Below, piece after piece: positions 1 through 7,184 of a stretch of 13,562 nucleotides of DNA. Within the stretch, counting starts at the first letter, position 1. Each line of letters starts with the position of its first letter. The translations under genes were made by a program, and so were the position numbers. The notes below the pieces were generated by a model. The model saw nothing but the letters and a program-made list of their open reading frames with translations, was not told the origin of the DNA and ran no database searches. Origin of the DNA: Nitrospirota bacterium (GTDB taxonomy: Bacteria; Nitrospirota; Nitrospiria; Nitrospirales; NS-4); NCBI GenBank assembly GCA_005877855.1, contig VBOF01000006.1, positions 1 to 13,562 of the forward strand, read 5' to 3'.

Positions 1-536
1 TCACCGCTGCGGTCGCCGGCCCGCGCATCCGGGTGGAGCTCCTTGGCCTTCTTGCGGAAGGCTTTCGTGACCGCCGTGTAGGAGCTGCCTTCCTCCAGGC
101 CGAGGATCGCAAAGGCTTCTGCGGCATTGGACACTTCGCCCTGGGGGTCCGTCGAGCCACCCCACCCACCACCCCCTGTCGCCTGCCGAAAGAACTCGAA
201 GAGGTTGGGCCGCCGCTTCCGGCGCCGCCTGGGCCGGCTGTACAACTCGGCTTCGAGCTCTTCGAACCGATCTTCGATGAACTCGATGCGCCGGTCCAGC
301 CGTTCTAATTCCGAGATGCCCGACGCTTCGTCCAGTTCGCTCTCGATCAGCTCCGCCATCCGCAGGACTTCTTCCAGGTCGCTCTCCATCTTCAAGGAGA
401 GGTCGGGTTGCACCTGCAAGAGCGCCTCGAAGGCATAGTCCACGTCTTTGGCGATGCGGGCCTGGAGTTCGGCGACGCGGGACTTCATCTCCTGAAGCGC
501 TTTCGCCTGCGCGCGCTTGTTCTGAAAGGACGCCAC
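1..536 (-). CDS. J-domain (DnaJ-like) co-chaperone, cut by the left edge
   Basis: Reading the minus strand from a GTG at 536 gives 178 codons open to the window edge, so the C-terminus is missing. Residues 1-100 are charged and predicted helical (coiled-coil character), 101-110 are a run of Arg/Lys, and 117-131 are a Gly-rich linker. From about 137 there is a J-domain: helix I, helix II with basic residues around 160-166, then the diagnostic HPD tripeptide at 168-170. HPD is the motif that stimulates Hsp70 (DnaK) ATPase, so a DnaK partner role is inferred. The J-domain is C-terminal, unlike classical DnaJ, and no DnaJ zinc-finger region is seen. The GTG start is chosen because an in-frame stop lies seven codons upstream with no other start between; an ATG at 488 is the alternative. 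No Shine-Dalgarno precedes the GTG. Client and role are unknown. Confidence 0.8.
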   Translation of the reverse strand, partial: MASFQNKRAQAKALQEMKSRVAELQARIAKDVDYAFEALLQVQPDLSLKMESDLEEVLRMAELIESELDEASGISELERLDRRIEFIEDRFEELEAELYSRPRRRRKRRPNLFEFFRQATGGGGWGGSTDPQGEVSNAAEAFAILGLEEGSSYTAVTKAFRKKAKELHPDARAGDRSG

Positions 537-542
537 GGGCGT

Positions 543-571
543 ATGTAACCAGAATCAGGCAGGAGGGTCAA
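543..571 (-). promoter_or_regulatory. Candidate promoter of the J-domain gene, leaderless spacing
   Basis: On the minus strand TTGACC (571-566) is followed after 17 nt by TTACAT (548-543), itself preceded by TG one base away (extended -10 form). The first base of the GTG at 536 lies seven bases past the -10, where transcription would start, and there is no Shine-Dalgarno. The -35 matches the consensus at 5 of 6 positions but the -10 at only 3 of 6, so this is a suggestion. Confidence 0.35.
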
Positions 572-708
572 GGAAGCCGATGGCCTTAAGGGAAGACTGT
601 CATCTTTTCGACTGAGGGATTTTCCTCCCCTCTGTTCGGGTGTTTTCCGGGTTGTTTGTCGCCGCTACAACACCTATTGTCGCTGCTCCATTCCTGCGTT
701 TGCGCTCG

Positions 709-739
709 TTGACACGTAGAACGTTTCATGCTACGTACT
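709..739 (+). promoter_or_regulatory. Candidate promoter/operator of the multicopper oxidase gene
   Basis: The 240 bp between the J-domain gene and the oxidase hold a perfect TTGACA (709-714). Overlapping it is an inverted repeat, ACGTAG (714-719) and CTACGT (731-736), 11 nt apart. No good -10 is found at 16-18 nt; weak TA-containing hexamers lie 17-20 nt downstream (732-739). A strong -35, a poor or over-spaced -10 and a dyad between them is the layout of MerR/CueR-type activated promoters, which would fit a copper enzyme, but the repeat is not a classical CueR box. The rest of 541-708 shows no other clear signal beyond the leftward promoter. Confidence 0.3.
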
Positions 740-776
740 GCGCTTCTTCTTGAAGGGAAGGCAGATAGGAGGATTT

Positions 777-2429
777 ATGAAACGACGACTCACGAGACGA
801 GAGCTCATCAAGTACGGAATGCTGGGGCTCGGGTCCATTACGCTAGGAAGCGGCGCCTACCGGTTGCTCTCGCAGGGAGCGAGCAGCGCCCGAGCGGATG
901 AGGACCTGCCTCGCACGCCCATCAAGTTCACGCCCTTCACGCAGGCGCTACCTGTTCCTCCGCCCAAACAGGGTGTCACTACTCCGTTTACCGATGGTCG
1001 CCACTGTGTACTGCCATCGGTCTCCGGGCTCACGGCTCCGAAATTCTATACGGTCCAGCTTCGGCCGGTGACGCAGGAACTGATTCCGGGCTTTCCCCAG
1101 ACCGTGGTGTGGGGATATGACGGCATGTATCCAGGTCCAACCTTCCGGGTGAATCACAACGAGCCCGCCATTGTCCGCTTCACGAACAACATCACAGGGG
1201 TCAACACGATTGTCCATAATCACGGCGGGCACACCTCATCGGAATCGGACGGCTCCGATAGTGTGTTCCCTTCGCAAGTCACAGGACCGGGCCAGTCCAA
1301 GGACTTCTGCTACGGCAACATTGCGCCTATCAACCCAGCCACGCACAATCAGGAGACTTCAGACTTCGCCTCGACCCAGTGGTATCACGACCACATGATG
1401 GACATCACCGGCCGCGGGGTCTACATGGGCCTGGCGGGGTTTTATCTGCTGAAGGACGAGCTGGAAGCGGGGTTGATCGCCAATCACACGCTGCCGGCGG
1501 ACGCCTATGATATCCCGCTGGTCTTTCAGGACCGGGTCTTTGATGCCAACGCCCAACTCGTCTACAATCCAGGAGCCAATGAATTCGGTGGGTGGCTCGG
1601 CGATGTCTTCCTAATGAATGGAAAGGCGCAGCCGTTCTTCCATGTGGAGCCGCGAAAATACCGCTTCCGGCTGCTGAATGGCAGCAATGCCCGCTGGTAT
1701 GAGCTGACGCTCAGCAACGGTCAGTCAATGCTCCAGATCGGAAAGGATAGCTGGCTACTACCGTTTGGGGTCAATCGAAGCAGCATCCGGTTTGGGCTCG
1801 CCGAGCGCGCGGACGTGATCATCGACTTCAGCAAGTTTCCCGTATCGCCGAACAGCGTCGTGTACCTCAACAACATCTTGCAGCAGAACGACGGCAGGGG
1901 ACCGGGCGGCACCTCGAGACCGGGGACCTCGCTCCTGAAGTTCATCGTCGATCTCCCGCTAAACACGAACGTGCCCGATGCGACCATCACCGCCAACGCC
2001 GCGGGCGATCAGACCGTGACCTTGCGACCCAACATCGCAATCAGCCCAACTGAAATCGTCCGGACCAGGAATTTTGAGTTTGATGACAAGGACGGCTGGT
2101 CGATCAACGAACGTCGCTTTGATCCCAACCGGAATGACGCGACCCCGCAGAGCAATACCGCCGAGCGCTGGGTCCTCGAGAATGACGGCGGCGATTGGCA
2201 GCACCCGATCCACATCCATCTCGAGGCGCATCAGGTCCAGAAGATCAACGGACGGACGCCGCCGGTCTACCAGTCCTTCAAGAGCGACACGACCCAGCTC
2301 GGCCCGGATGGGACGGCGGAGGTGTTCATCAAGTTCCGCACGTTCGCGCCCGGTCGCTGGGTGTTCCACTGCCACAATCTCGAGCACGAGGACAATGCCA
2401 TGATGGCGGCCTTTCAAGTCATACCGTGA
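777..2429 (+). CDS. Tat-exported CotA-like multicopper oxidase (laccase family)
   Basis: A 550-residue three-domain multicopper oxidase that should oxidise phenolic or metal substrates while reducing O2 to water, outside the cytoplasm. The N-terminus carries a twin-arginine signal (TRRELIK at 6-12, then a hydrophobic stretch to about 30), as expected for export after folding. Copper ligands are visible: HNHGGH at 147-152, HDH at 204-206, HPIHIH at 476-481 and HCHNLEHEDNAM at 531-542, including Cys532 and the axial-position Met542. The C-terminal motif and the RLLNGSNAR segment resemble CotA and bilirubin-oxidase-like enzymes more than CueO, and there is no Met-rich insert. The ATG at 777 is preferred over a TTG at 750 because AGGAGGA (767-773) lies just before it and the Tat motif then sits near the terminus. 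Substrate (Mn, Cu, phenolics) cannot be told. Confidence 0.92.
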   Translation: MKRRLTRRELIKYGMLGLGSITLGSGAYRLLSQGASSARADEDLPRTPIKFTPFTQALPVPPPKQGVTTPFTDGRHCVLPSVSGLTAPKFYTVQLRPVTQELIPGFPQTVVWGYDGMYPGPTFRVNHNEPAIVRFTNNITGVNTIVHNHGGHTSSESDGSDSVFPSQVTGPGQSKDFCYGNIAPINPATHNQETSDFASTQWYHDHMMDITGRGVYMGLAGFYLLKDELEAGLIANHTLPADAYDIPLVFQDRVFDANAQLVYNPGANEFGGWLGDVFLMNGKAQPFFHVEPRKYRFRLLNGSNARWYELTLSNGQSMLQIGKDSWLLPFGVNRSSIRFGLAERADVIIDFSKFPVSPNSVVYLNNILQQNDGRGPGGTSRPGTSLLKFIVDLPLNTNVPDATITANAAGDQTVTLRPNIAISPTEIVRTRNFEFDDKDGWSINERRFDPNRNDATPQSNTAERWVLENDGGDWQHPIHIHLEAHQVQKINGRTPPVYQSFKSDTTQLGPDGTAEVFIKFRTFAPGRWVFHCHNLEHEDNAMMAAFQVIP

Positions 2430-2468
2430 TGGCTGTCTAGGAGGTGATATAGCTACGACTAGCAGGGG

Positions 2469-3269
2469 TCAGAGGGCCTTGGAGCGGACGCGGAAATCGA
2501 CGTTGTCGCGCACCCACTTCCACAGCTTCGCCTGACGCGCGAGATCCACACCGCCTTCGAGCTGCCCACGCCAACCCTTCATCACCTCCGCCTCGACCGT
2601 CCACAGCCGCACCCGGTCATGGACCACGAAGTTGCGCCAGTACTCTCCCACCTTGGGACTGGCATAGGTGAGGCGGAGCGTCACGTTCTTCGAGAGATAT
2701 TCGATGGGGCTGAGGTCGATGTGCCGGTATAGCTCCCGCGTGCCAGGCGTTGCGCCTGGGACATCGGGGACGCCGTCGCTCACGACGAAGACCGTGATGG
2801 GGGCAAGGAGCAGGTTCCGTTCCTTTGCGATGCGCGCGACTTTGTGGAAGAAGGCGTTAAAGTCGCTGTACGTGTCCTTTGTCGGGAACCACTCCCGCAG
2901 GCTCGCCTCGATCTGTGCGAGGTCCTTCCCGTTAAAGTCGTGGATCGGGTGAAAGGTCTTCGGGTCGTCCTCGCCCTTTCCCCCAATCGCCGCCACGAAC
3001 AGATCTCGCGGTTTTTCCAGGCCTCCCAGCCCCTTGAGGTGACCATAGAGGTAATGCGCCAGAAACGCGACTGCGTCGTCGTAGTCCCGCTTGAACGAGC
3101 CGCTCACATCAAGGCCCACGAACATGGCCTGCCGGGGTTTCAGCTCATCGGATTCGCTCGCCTCGCTGGACGGGAAGGTGCACTCGGCGATGAAGATTGC
3201 AAAGAGCGCGACGCTGAACAGGCGGACGAAGAACAGGCGACCGAAGGCTGCCGAGACAGTCCTGATCAT
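2469..3269 (-). CDS. Exported von Willebrand factor A-like protein of unknown role
   Basis: A 266-residue protein. Residues about 10-30 are a hydrophobic export signal; a Cys at 30 follows it, but Glu at -1 makes it a poor lipobox, so lipidation is doubtful. The mature part is a vWA-type Rossmann fold: a strand leading into DVSGS (54-58), the DxSxS part of a metal-ion-dependent adhesion site (MIDAS), and VVSDG (162-166), the later strand with the MIDAS Asp165. A Ser/Asp segment near 134-136 could supply the intermediate ligand. Its start overlaps the stop of the upstream membrane-protein gene by 4 bp (ATGA), with GAGGTGG as Shine-Dalgarno, so the two are translationally coupled and probably act together at the envelope. 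vWA domains usually bind protein partners; the partner here is unknown. The gene converges on the oxidase gene with a 39-nt gap. Confidence 0.75.
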   Translation of the reverse strand: MIRTVSAAFGRLFFVRLFSVALFAIFIAECTFPSSEASESDELKPRQAMFVGLDVSGSFKRDYDDAVAFLAHYLYGHLKGLGGLEKPRDLFVAAIGGKGEDDPKTFHPIHDFNGKDLAQIEASLREWFPTKDTYSDFNAFFHKVARIAKERNLLLAPITVFVVSDGVPDVPGATPGTRELYRHIDLSPIEYLSKNVTLRLTYASPKVGEYWRNFVVHDRVRLWTVEAEVMKGWRGQLEGGVDLARQAKLWKWVRDNVDFRVRSKAL

Positions 3270-4537
3270 CGTTCCACCTCTCTGGCCGTTGCATGCCCCG
3301 CCTGGGATTGCGGGCGAAGCTCGACGTGCGGGCGCAACCGGGCGAGAATCTCCTTCGTCTCCATCACGTCCTTAAGGCCTTTGAACGGCAGGCTAAAGAC
3401 CGGTCGCGAGGTTACCAGGATCATGCCGAAATTCAGCGCTGCGGCCAGCAGGTGGAGGACAGGGAGCGCGAGGTATTCGAGGAACTCTTCGCTGCGCTCA
3501 TGGAGCCAGGCAATCTCGCGCTTGAAATCTTCGAGCGCAGCACGCCACCAGGGGGGCTCCTCTGGTGTAGCCGCCATCCTCGCGGCTCCTTCCTGCTCGG
3601 CAAGGGGCTGTCGCGAAATGAAGGCGAGCAGCGGGGGCGCACCGTACCGTCCGAACAGAAACCAGTTCATGCCGCGAACGCCGATCCACCCGAACGTGGC
3701 CAACGATAGCGTGAATATGAGTCCAGGCTTGTATCCGGTCTGCTGCGCAAGCCAGGGCGTGATCGCGTCCACCAGCTCGCGGTACAAGAAGAGCACTTCA
3801 AACAGCATCACAAACACTTCCACCAGGATCATTTGAACGAGGAACCTGTACTCCCGCTTAGTGTAGCTTTCCGCCAGCGTATGAACACAGGCAAAGCTGC
3901 CCATGATCAATGCGAACAGGAAGAGATACAGGAAGACCCAGGTGAGCTTCGGAGCCCGGTCCGCACCCGCCAGGTCCATCATCACCTCCGACACCGTGGG
4001 GAACAGGGTAAAGGTGAAGATCAAGGCCTCCAGGAGGCACCAGATGATCAGCATGATGAAAGCGATCCAGGGCACACCCGGCGTGAAATAACTCTTCGTC
4101 ATCCTCCCCGTCATCGTGAATGGCATCATCACGATCTGGCGGACGGCCTCGGCGAGCAGTTTTACCGCCAGGCGGACCAACATGAATAGCCAGCCCACGG
4201 TGACGCCCGAAAGTCGGACCAGCCCGACCCAATACATCCAGACCATGCGCGCGCCATCCCACCAGGCCAGCAACATCGTGGATGAGACGCTCAGCCGGCC
4301 CGACCGGAACGGAAGCGTATAGAGCAAGAGCTGGGTGCACCAGACCCCGCTCAGCCAGAGAAGGAGCGGGAGCAGCAGAAAGAGGGCCTTCGCCGCGGCA
4401 GTCCACCCGGAGTCGGACTCCGTGAAGAACTCAAAGAGCACGTCCTGCATCCCAGGGATCCAGCTCACCATGGAGGAAAGGAGGTCAAACAGGTCCTTCA
4501 TTGTCTCCTGGACGGTCTCGAATGTCTTTGCCAACAT
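3266..4537 (-). CDS. Polytopic membrane protein of unknown function, coupled to vWA protein
   Basis: A 423-residue protein I do not recognise. It has about six to seven hydrophobic segments (roughly 47-73, 99-125, 155-180, 198-218, 231-252, 272-296 and perhaps 355-376), an amphipathic N-terminus and a charged, Pro/Glu-containing stretch at 310-352. Trp is frequent around the membrane segments. No transporter, protease or kinase motif is evident. The start is well supported: AGGAGG (4548-4543 on the minus strand) lies 5 nt before the ATG. Its stop overlaps the start of the vWA gene, so a two-gene unit is likely, with this protein as a possible membrane anchor or partner of the exported vWA domain. 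The pairing is seen; the joint function is inference. Confidence 0.75.
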   Translation of the reverse strand: MLAKTFETVQETMKDLFDLLSSMVSWIPGMQDVLFEFFTESDSGWTAAAKALFLLLPLLLWLSGVWCTQLLLYTLPFRSGRLSVSSTMLLAWWDGARMVWMYWVGLVRLSGVTVGWLFMLVRLAVKLLAEAVRQIVMMPFTMTGRMTKSYFTPGVPWIAFIMLIIWCLLEALIFTFTLFPTVSEVMMDLAGADRAPKLTWVFLYLFLFALIMGSFACVHTLAESYTKREYRFLVQMILVEVFVMLFEVLFLYRELVDAITPWLAQQTGYKPGLIFTLSLATFGWIGVRGMNWFLFGRYGAPPLLAFISRQPLAEQEGAARMAATPEEPPWWRAALEDFKREIAWLHERSEEFLEYLALPVLHLLAAALNFGMILVTSRPVFSLPFKGLKDVMETKEILARLRPHVELRPQSQAGHATAREVER

Positions 4538-4735
4538 CTAAGCCTCCTAGGTTTCAGCACGGAACCGGATCCTTCTCGAATAAGGAAACCCCAACAAGCA
4601 GGCCCCATGCCACGTGTGGCCAGAACGAAATCAATAGGTTATGACTCTTGAGGCGTCCAAAATTGGACAGATTGCGGCAATAGCGTCTACTCCGGCTTCC
4701 ACCCTAGGCTAGAACGCAGCCAGTCCTTTCTCAGC
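4538..4735. other. Intergenic region with two short inverted repeats
   Basis: This 198-bp gap lies downstream of the secreted hypothetical (4736-5254) and upstream of the membrane-protein gene. It holds GCCAC/GTGGC with a 2-nt centre at 4609-4620 and GTCCAA/TTGGAC with a 2-nt centre at 4655-4668. A weak 6-bp pair TAGGCT (4705-4710) and AGCCTA (4733-4738) overlaps the stop codon of the secreted gene and is too loose to call a terminator. No convincing promoter was found, although one for the membrane/vWA pair should lie here. The dyads could be operators, but nothing identifies a regulator. Confidence 0.3.
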
Positions 4736-5254
4736 CTACAGGACGTCGCGGATGGCGCCGGGATCGATGCGGGTGATGGATTCTTGGGTCAGTCGGATGA
4801 TGAGCCCCTGCGAGAGCCCCACGTCCATGACGACCCGGTACATGAGCGGGCGACCCGGTCCCACTGGGAACACTACCAGGTCGTACACCACCTCTCCCGC
4901 CACATTCCCGGCTTCGGCAGCCGTCACGGTCGCTTTGATGGAGGTCAGGTCCACCTCGGTCTTGGCCACGTCAAGTTTGTCGAACCGCCGGAAGGCGTCG
5001 ACGAGGTCGCGCTGGGCCACGATGCTGCGCGCGGCGAGATCCTTCGCCGTCCGGACCTGCAACGCCTGCCTCAGCCGCTCGTGTAGGAGGCCGAGCGCCT
5101 CTTCATACCGCTCCTTCTGTAATGCGCCGTAGTACCGGAAGAACACGGCGGCGAGCGCGCTGTCCGGAGCCTCGGGAGGCGCCGCTTCGACACGAGGCAT
5201 GACCGATAGGATCATCAGGGTTGCGATGAGCAGAGCATGCAGGAACCGTCTCAT
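4736..5254 (-). CDS. Secreted hypothetical protein
   Basis: A 172-residue protein with a clear signal peptide: MRR, a hydrophobic core at about 6-19, and a likely cleavage after VEA (22-24). The mature part begins with a helical segment rich in Tyr, Arg and Glu (33-66) and continues with strands. It broadly resembles small periplasmic NTF2-like or DUF-type proteins, but no family can be assigned. The ATG at 5254 is chosen over an upstream ATG at 5413 because the signal peptide then starts the protein and the extra 53 residues lie in a wrong frame over a real small gene. The start overlaps that small gene's stop by 4 bp (ATGA), with AGAAGGA about 10 nt upstream, so the two are translationally coupled. 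It is the last gene of the long minus-strand run. Confidence 0.7.
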   Translation of the reverse strand: MRRFLHALLIATLMILSVMPRVEAAPPEAPDSALAAVFFRYYGALQKERYEEALGLLHERLRQALQVRTAKDLAARSIVAQRDLVDAFRRFDKLDVAKTEVDLTSIKATVTAAEAGNVAGEVVYDLVVFPVGPGRPLMYRVVMDVGLSQGLIIRLTQESITRIDPGAIRDVL

Positions 5255-5394
5255 GAGTTGCGATCCTTCTCGTGCAGTTGCGCCTTGAGCCGGCCGATCA
5301 ACAGCCAACGGTAGATCCGGACAGAAATCGGGATCACGATGACCAGCCCGATGGTCAGGTACATGAAGAACTCTTCCGGAGAGATACCGTACAC
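5251..5394 (-). CDS. Small 47-residue single-pass membrane protein
   Basis: An unrecognised short gene. From GTG at 5394 it encodes 47 residues: a short polar N-terminus (YGISPEEFF), a hydrophobic segment at about 11-25, then a basic, Arg/Lys-rich tail (RIYRW through EKDRNS). The positive tail suggests N-out, C-in topology. GGAGGAG (5408-5402) lies 7 nt before the GTG, an ideal Shine-Dalgarno. The TGA stop overlaps the ATG of the secreted hypothetical (ATGA), and the queC stop is 33 nt upstream. A larger overlapping frame from ATG 5413 reads this DNA as an implausible Arg/Pro/His-rich peptide and is rejected. The protein may anchor or help the secreted neighbour; this is inferred from coupling only. 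Confidence 0.72.
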   Translation of the reverse strand: MYGISPEEFFMYLTIGLVIVIPISVRIYRWLLIGRLKAQLHEKDRNS

Positions 5395-5427
5395 AGCGCG
5401 GCTCCTCCACCATTGTCTTCTATTCTA

Positions 5428-6132
5428 TCAGAGATCCGCCGACTTATAGATCACGGGGTCTGGCACCTGGGCTTCGGCGAAGCCCTTGCGGCGCAGCCGG
5501 CAACTGTCGCAGCGGCCACACGCGCGCCCCTGCTCATCCGGATCATAGCAACTATGGGTCAGGTGGAGCGGCGCCTTGAGGGCTAGGCCCCGCCGGATGA
5601 TCTCCGCCTTGGTCATGCGGAGCAAGGGCGCCTCCACGCGGATCGTCTTGCCCTCCACGCCGACTTTCGTCCCCAGCTTGGCCAGTGCCTCGAACGCGCG
5701 CAGGAACTCCGGACGGCAATCGGGATAGCCGCTGTAGTCCAGCACATTTGCCCCGAAATAGATCGCCTCGGCCTGTACCACTTCCGCCCATCCCAGCGCC
5801 AGCGCCAGCAACAGCGTGTTGCGGGCCGGGACGTAGGTCGGTGGGATGCCCGAGCCGATCTCCTTGTTCGGACGGTCCTTGGGAACCGGCACGGCAGCGG
5901 TCAGCGCCGAGCCGCCGATCGCCTGGAGATTGACCTCCACCACTAGGTGGCGCCTTGCACCGAGAGCCGCAGCGATCTCGGGGACCCGCTTCAGTTCCAC
6001 CACATGCCGCTGGCCGTAATTGACGCTCAATAGGTAAAGCTCGTGACCGACAGCTTTGGCCTCGGCGGCCGTGACCGTGGAGTCCAAGCCCCCGCTGCAC
6101 AGCACCACGGCTCGTTTAGCGGGGGAACTCAC
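5428..6132 (-). CDS. queC: 7-cyano-7-deazaguanine synthase (preQ0 synthase)
   Basis: A 234-residue cytoplasmic enzyme that converts 7-carboxy-7-deazaguanine, ammonia and ATP to preQ0, the queuosine precursor made after QueD and QueE. The PP-loop SGGLDS is at 13-18 (ATP pyrophosphatase fold), the family segments YVPARNT at 100-106 and DYSGYPDC at 132-139 are present, and four zinc-binding cysteines lie at 195, 205, 208 and 211. Length and motifs are complete. It starts at a GTG with GGAGG about 9 nt upstream, inside the 3' end of the HtrA gene (17-bp overlap), so it is co-transcribed and no preQ1-type riboswitch leader is possible directly before it. No queD, queE or queF is present in the window. 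Confidence 0.96.
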   Translation of the reverse strand: MSSPAKRAVVLCSGGLDSTVTAAEAKAVGHELYLLSVNYGQRHVVELKRVPEIAAALGARRHLVVEVNLQAIGGSALTAAVPVPKDRPNKEIGSGIPPTYVPARNTLLLALALGWAEVVQAEAIYFGANVLDYSGYPDCRPEFLRAFEALAKLGTKVGVEGKTIRVEAPLLRMTKAEIIRRGLALKAPLHLTHSCYDPDEQGRACGRCDSCRLRRKGFAEAQVPDPVIYKSADL

Positions 6133-7180
6133 CGAGCTTGACCTCCACTTGGCTTCGCTTGAACTCGCCTTGCCGGTTCGGGCGGAGAACTTCCAGCTTC
6201 ATCCGGTCGCCGGGCTGGTGCTTGCGGATCAGCCGGCGCAGGTCCTCCGAGTCCCTGATCGCCTGGCCGTCCGCGGCCGTCACGACATCCCCGCCGATGA
6301 CTATGATTGCGTTGCCGATGATCACCTGCCGCGTTCCTCCTTGTAGCCCCGCCCTGGCGGCCGGGCTCCCCCCCGCGACCTGGACCACCAAGGCGCCGCG
6401 CTCTACGGGAAGCTCCAGGGCGCGGGCCACGACCGGCATCAGCGTCTGCGTCTCGGCGCCCAGATACGCATACACAACGTAGCCGCGGGCGAGGATATCC
6501 GCCATCACCCGCTTCGCGGTGTTGATCGGGATGGCAAACCCGATGCCGATGTTCCCTCCCGACGGGGTGAAGATCGCGGTGTTGATGCCGATCACGCGGC
6601 CTTCGGAGTCCAGCAGCGGGCCGCCCGAGTTGCCTGGATTGATGGCGGCATCGGTCTGGATGACGTCTTCGATCTCCGTCGCGCCGGTCTTCACGACCTT
6701 GCGTAGCGAGCTGATGATGCCGGCCGAGAGGCTGTGCTCGAGCCCGAAGGGATTACCAATAGCCAAGACTTTTTGTCCGACCTGCAGCGCGGAGGAATCG
6801 CCCAGCGGCAGGACGGTCAACGCTTCGGGCGGGGCCTTGACCTGGAGGACGGCAAGATCGGTCTGCGGATCAGCGCCAACCAGCTTCGCGGTCCATTTGC
6901 TTCCGTCGGCGAGGCTCACCTCAAGCCGCTGGGCCCCTTGCACGACGTGGTGGTTGGTCAGGATGTGTCCGCGGGAATCGAGGATGAACCCGGACCCCGA
7001 CGAATCGGTGGGGATCGGATTGAAGAAGAAATCGTAGGCGAGGGCCCGGTTGGTGATGTTGACGACGCCGGCGTTCAGCCGGCGGTAGATCGCGACATTG
7101 CTCTCCTCGTCGCTAGTGAGGGCCCAGGCCCAAGATGCCGCCACCCAGGCCGCGGCAATCGCGAGGAGCAGGGATCGCAT
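6116..7180 (-). CDS. HtrA/DegP-family periplasmic serine protease, one PDZ domain
   Basis: A 354-residue trypsin-like protease for envelope protein quality control. A signal peptide ends near Ala20 (AWA). The catalytic triad is His78 (in TNHHVV), Asp108 (in TDLAVLQV) and Ser185 (in GNSGGP), followed by one PDZ domain at about 235-345. With only one PDZ it is shorter than two-PDZ DegP and more like DegS or HhoA-type enzymes, though no lasting membrane anchor is evident. The ATG at 7180 is chosen because the signal peptide begins there; the open frame extends 45 codons further upstream, but those are Arg/Ser-rich and overlap the DksA-like gene in another frame. The start is 4 nt after the DksA-like gene's stop, with only a weak AAGAG as Shine-Dalgarno, so coupling is probable. 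Which HtrA subtype it is cannot be decided. Confidence 0.92.
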   Translation of the reverse strand: MRSLLLAIAAAWVAASWAWALTSDEESNVAIYRRLNAGVVNITNRALAYDFFFNPIPTDSSGSGFILDSRGHILTNHHVVQGAQRLEVSLADGSKWTAKLVGADPQTDLAVLQVKAPPEALTVLPLGDSSALQVGQKVLAIGNPFGLEHSLSAGIISSLRKVVKTGATEIEDVIQTDAAINPGNSGGPLLDSEGRVIGINTAIFTPSGGNIGIGFAIPINTAKRVMADILARGYVVYAYLGAETQTLMPVVARALELPVERGALVVQVAGGSPAARAGLQGGTRQVIIGNAIIVIGGDVVTAADGQAIRDSEDLRRLIRKHQPGDRMKLEVLRPNRQGEFKRSQVEVKLGEFPR

Positions 7181-7184
7181 GCCG

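Noticed and set aside
2439..2468. Bidirectional terminator between the oxidase and vWA genes
   Set aside because: The only hairpin is short, bulged and lacks a U-tract on either strand; not called as a terminator.
2844..3836. A 330-residue plus-strand open frame opposite the vWA and membrane genes
   Set aside because: It crosses the boundary of two real opposite-strand genes, has no motif, and its Ser/Arg-rich composition is typical of antisense shadow.
5254..5413. N-terminal extension of the secreted hypothetical to the ATG at 5413
   Set aside because: The extension reads over the 47-residue gene in a frame with implausible composition and would bury the signal peptide inside the protein.
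6132..6200. A preQ1 riboswitch before queC
   Set aside because: queC starts inside the HtrA coding sequence with an ordinary GGAGG site, so there is no untranslated leader to hold one.
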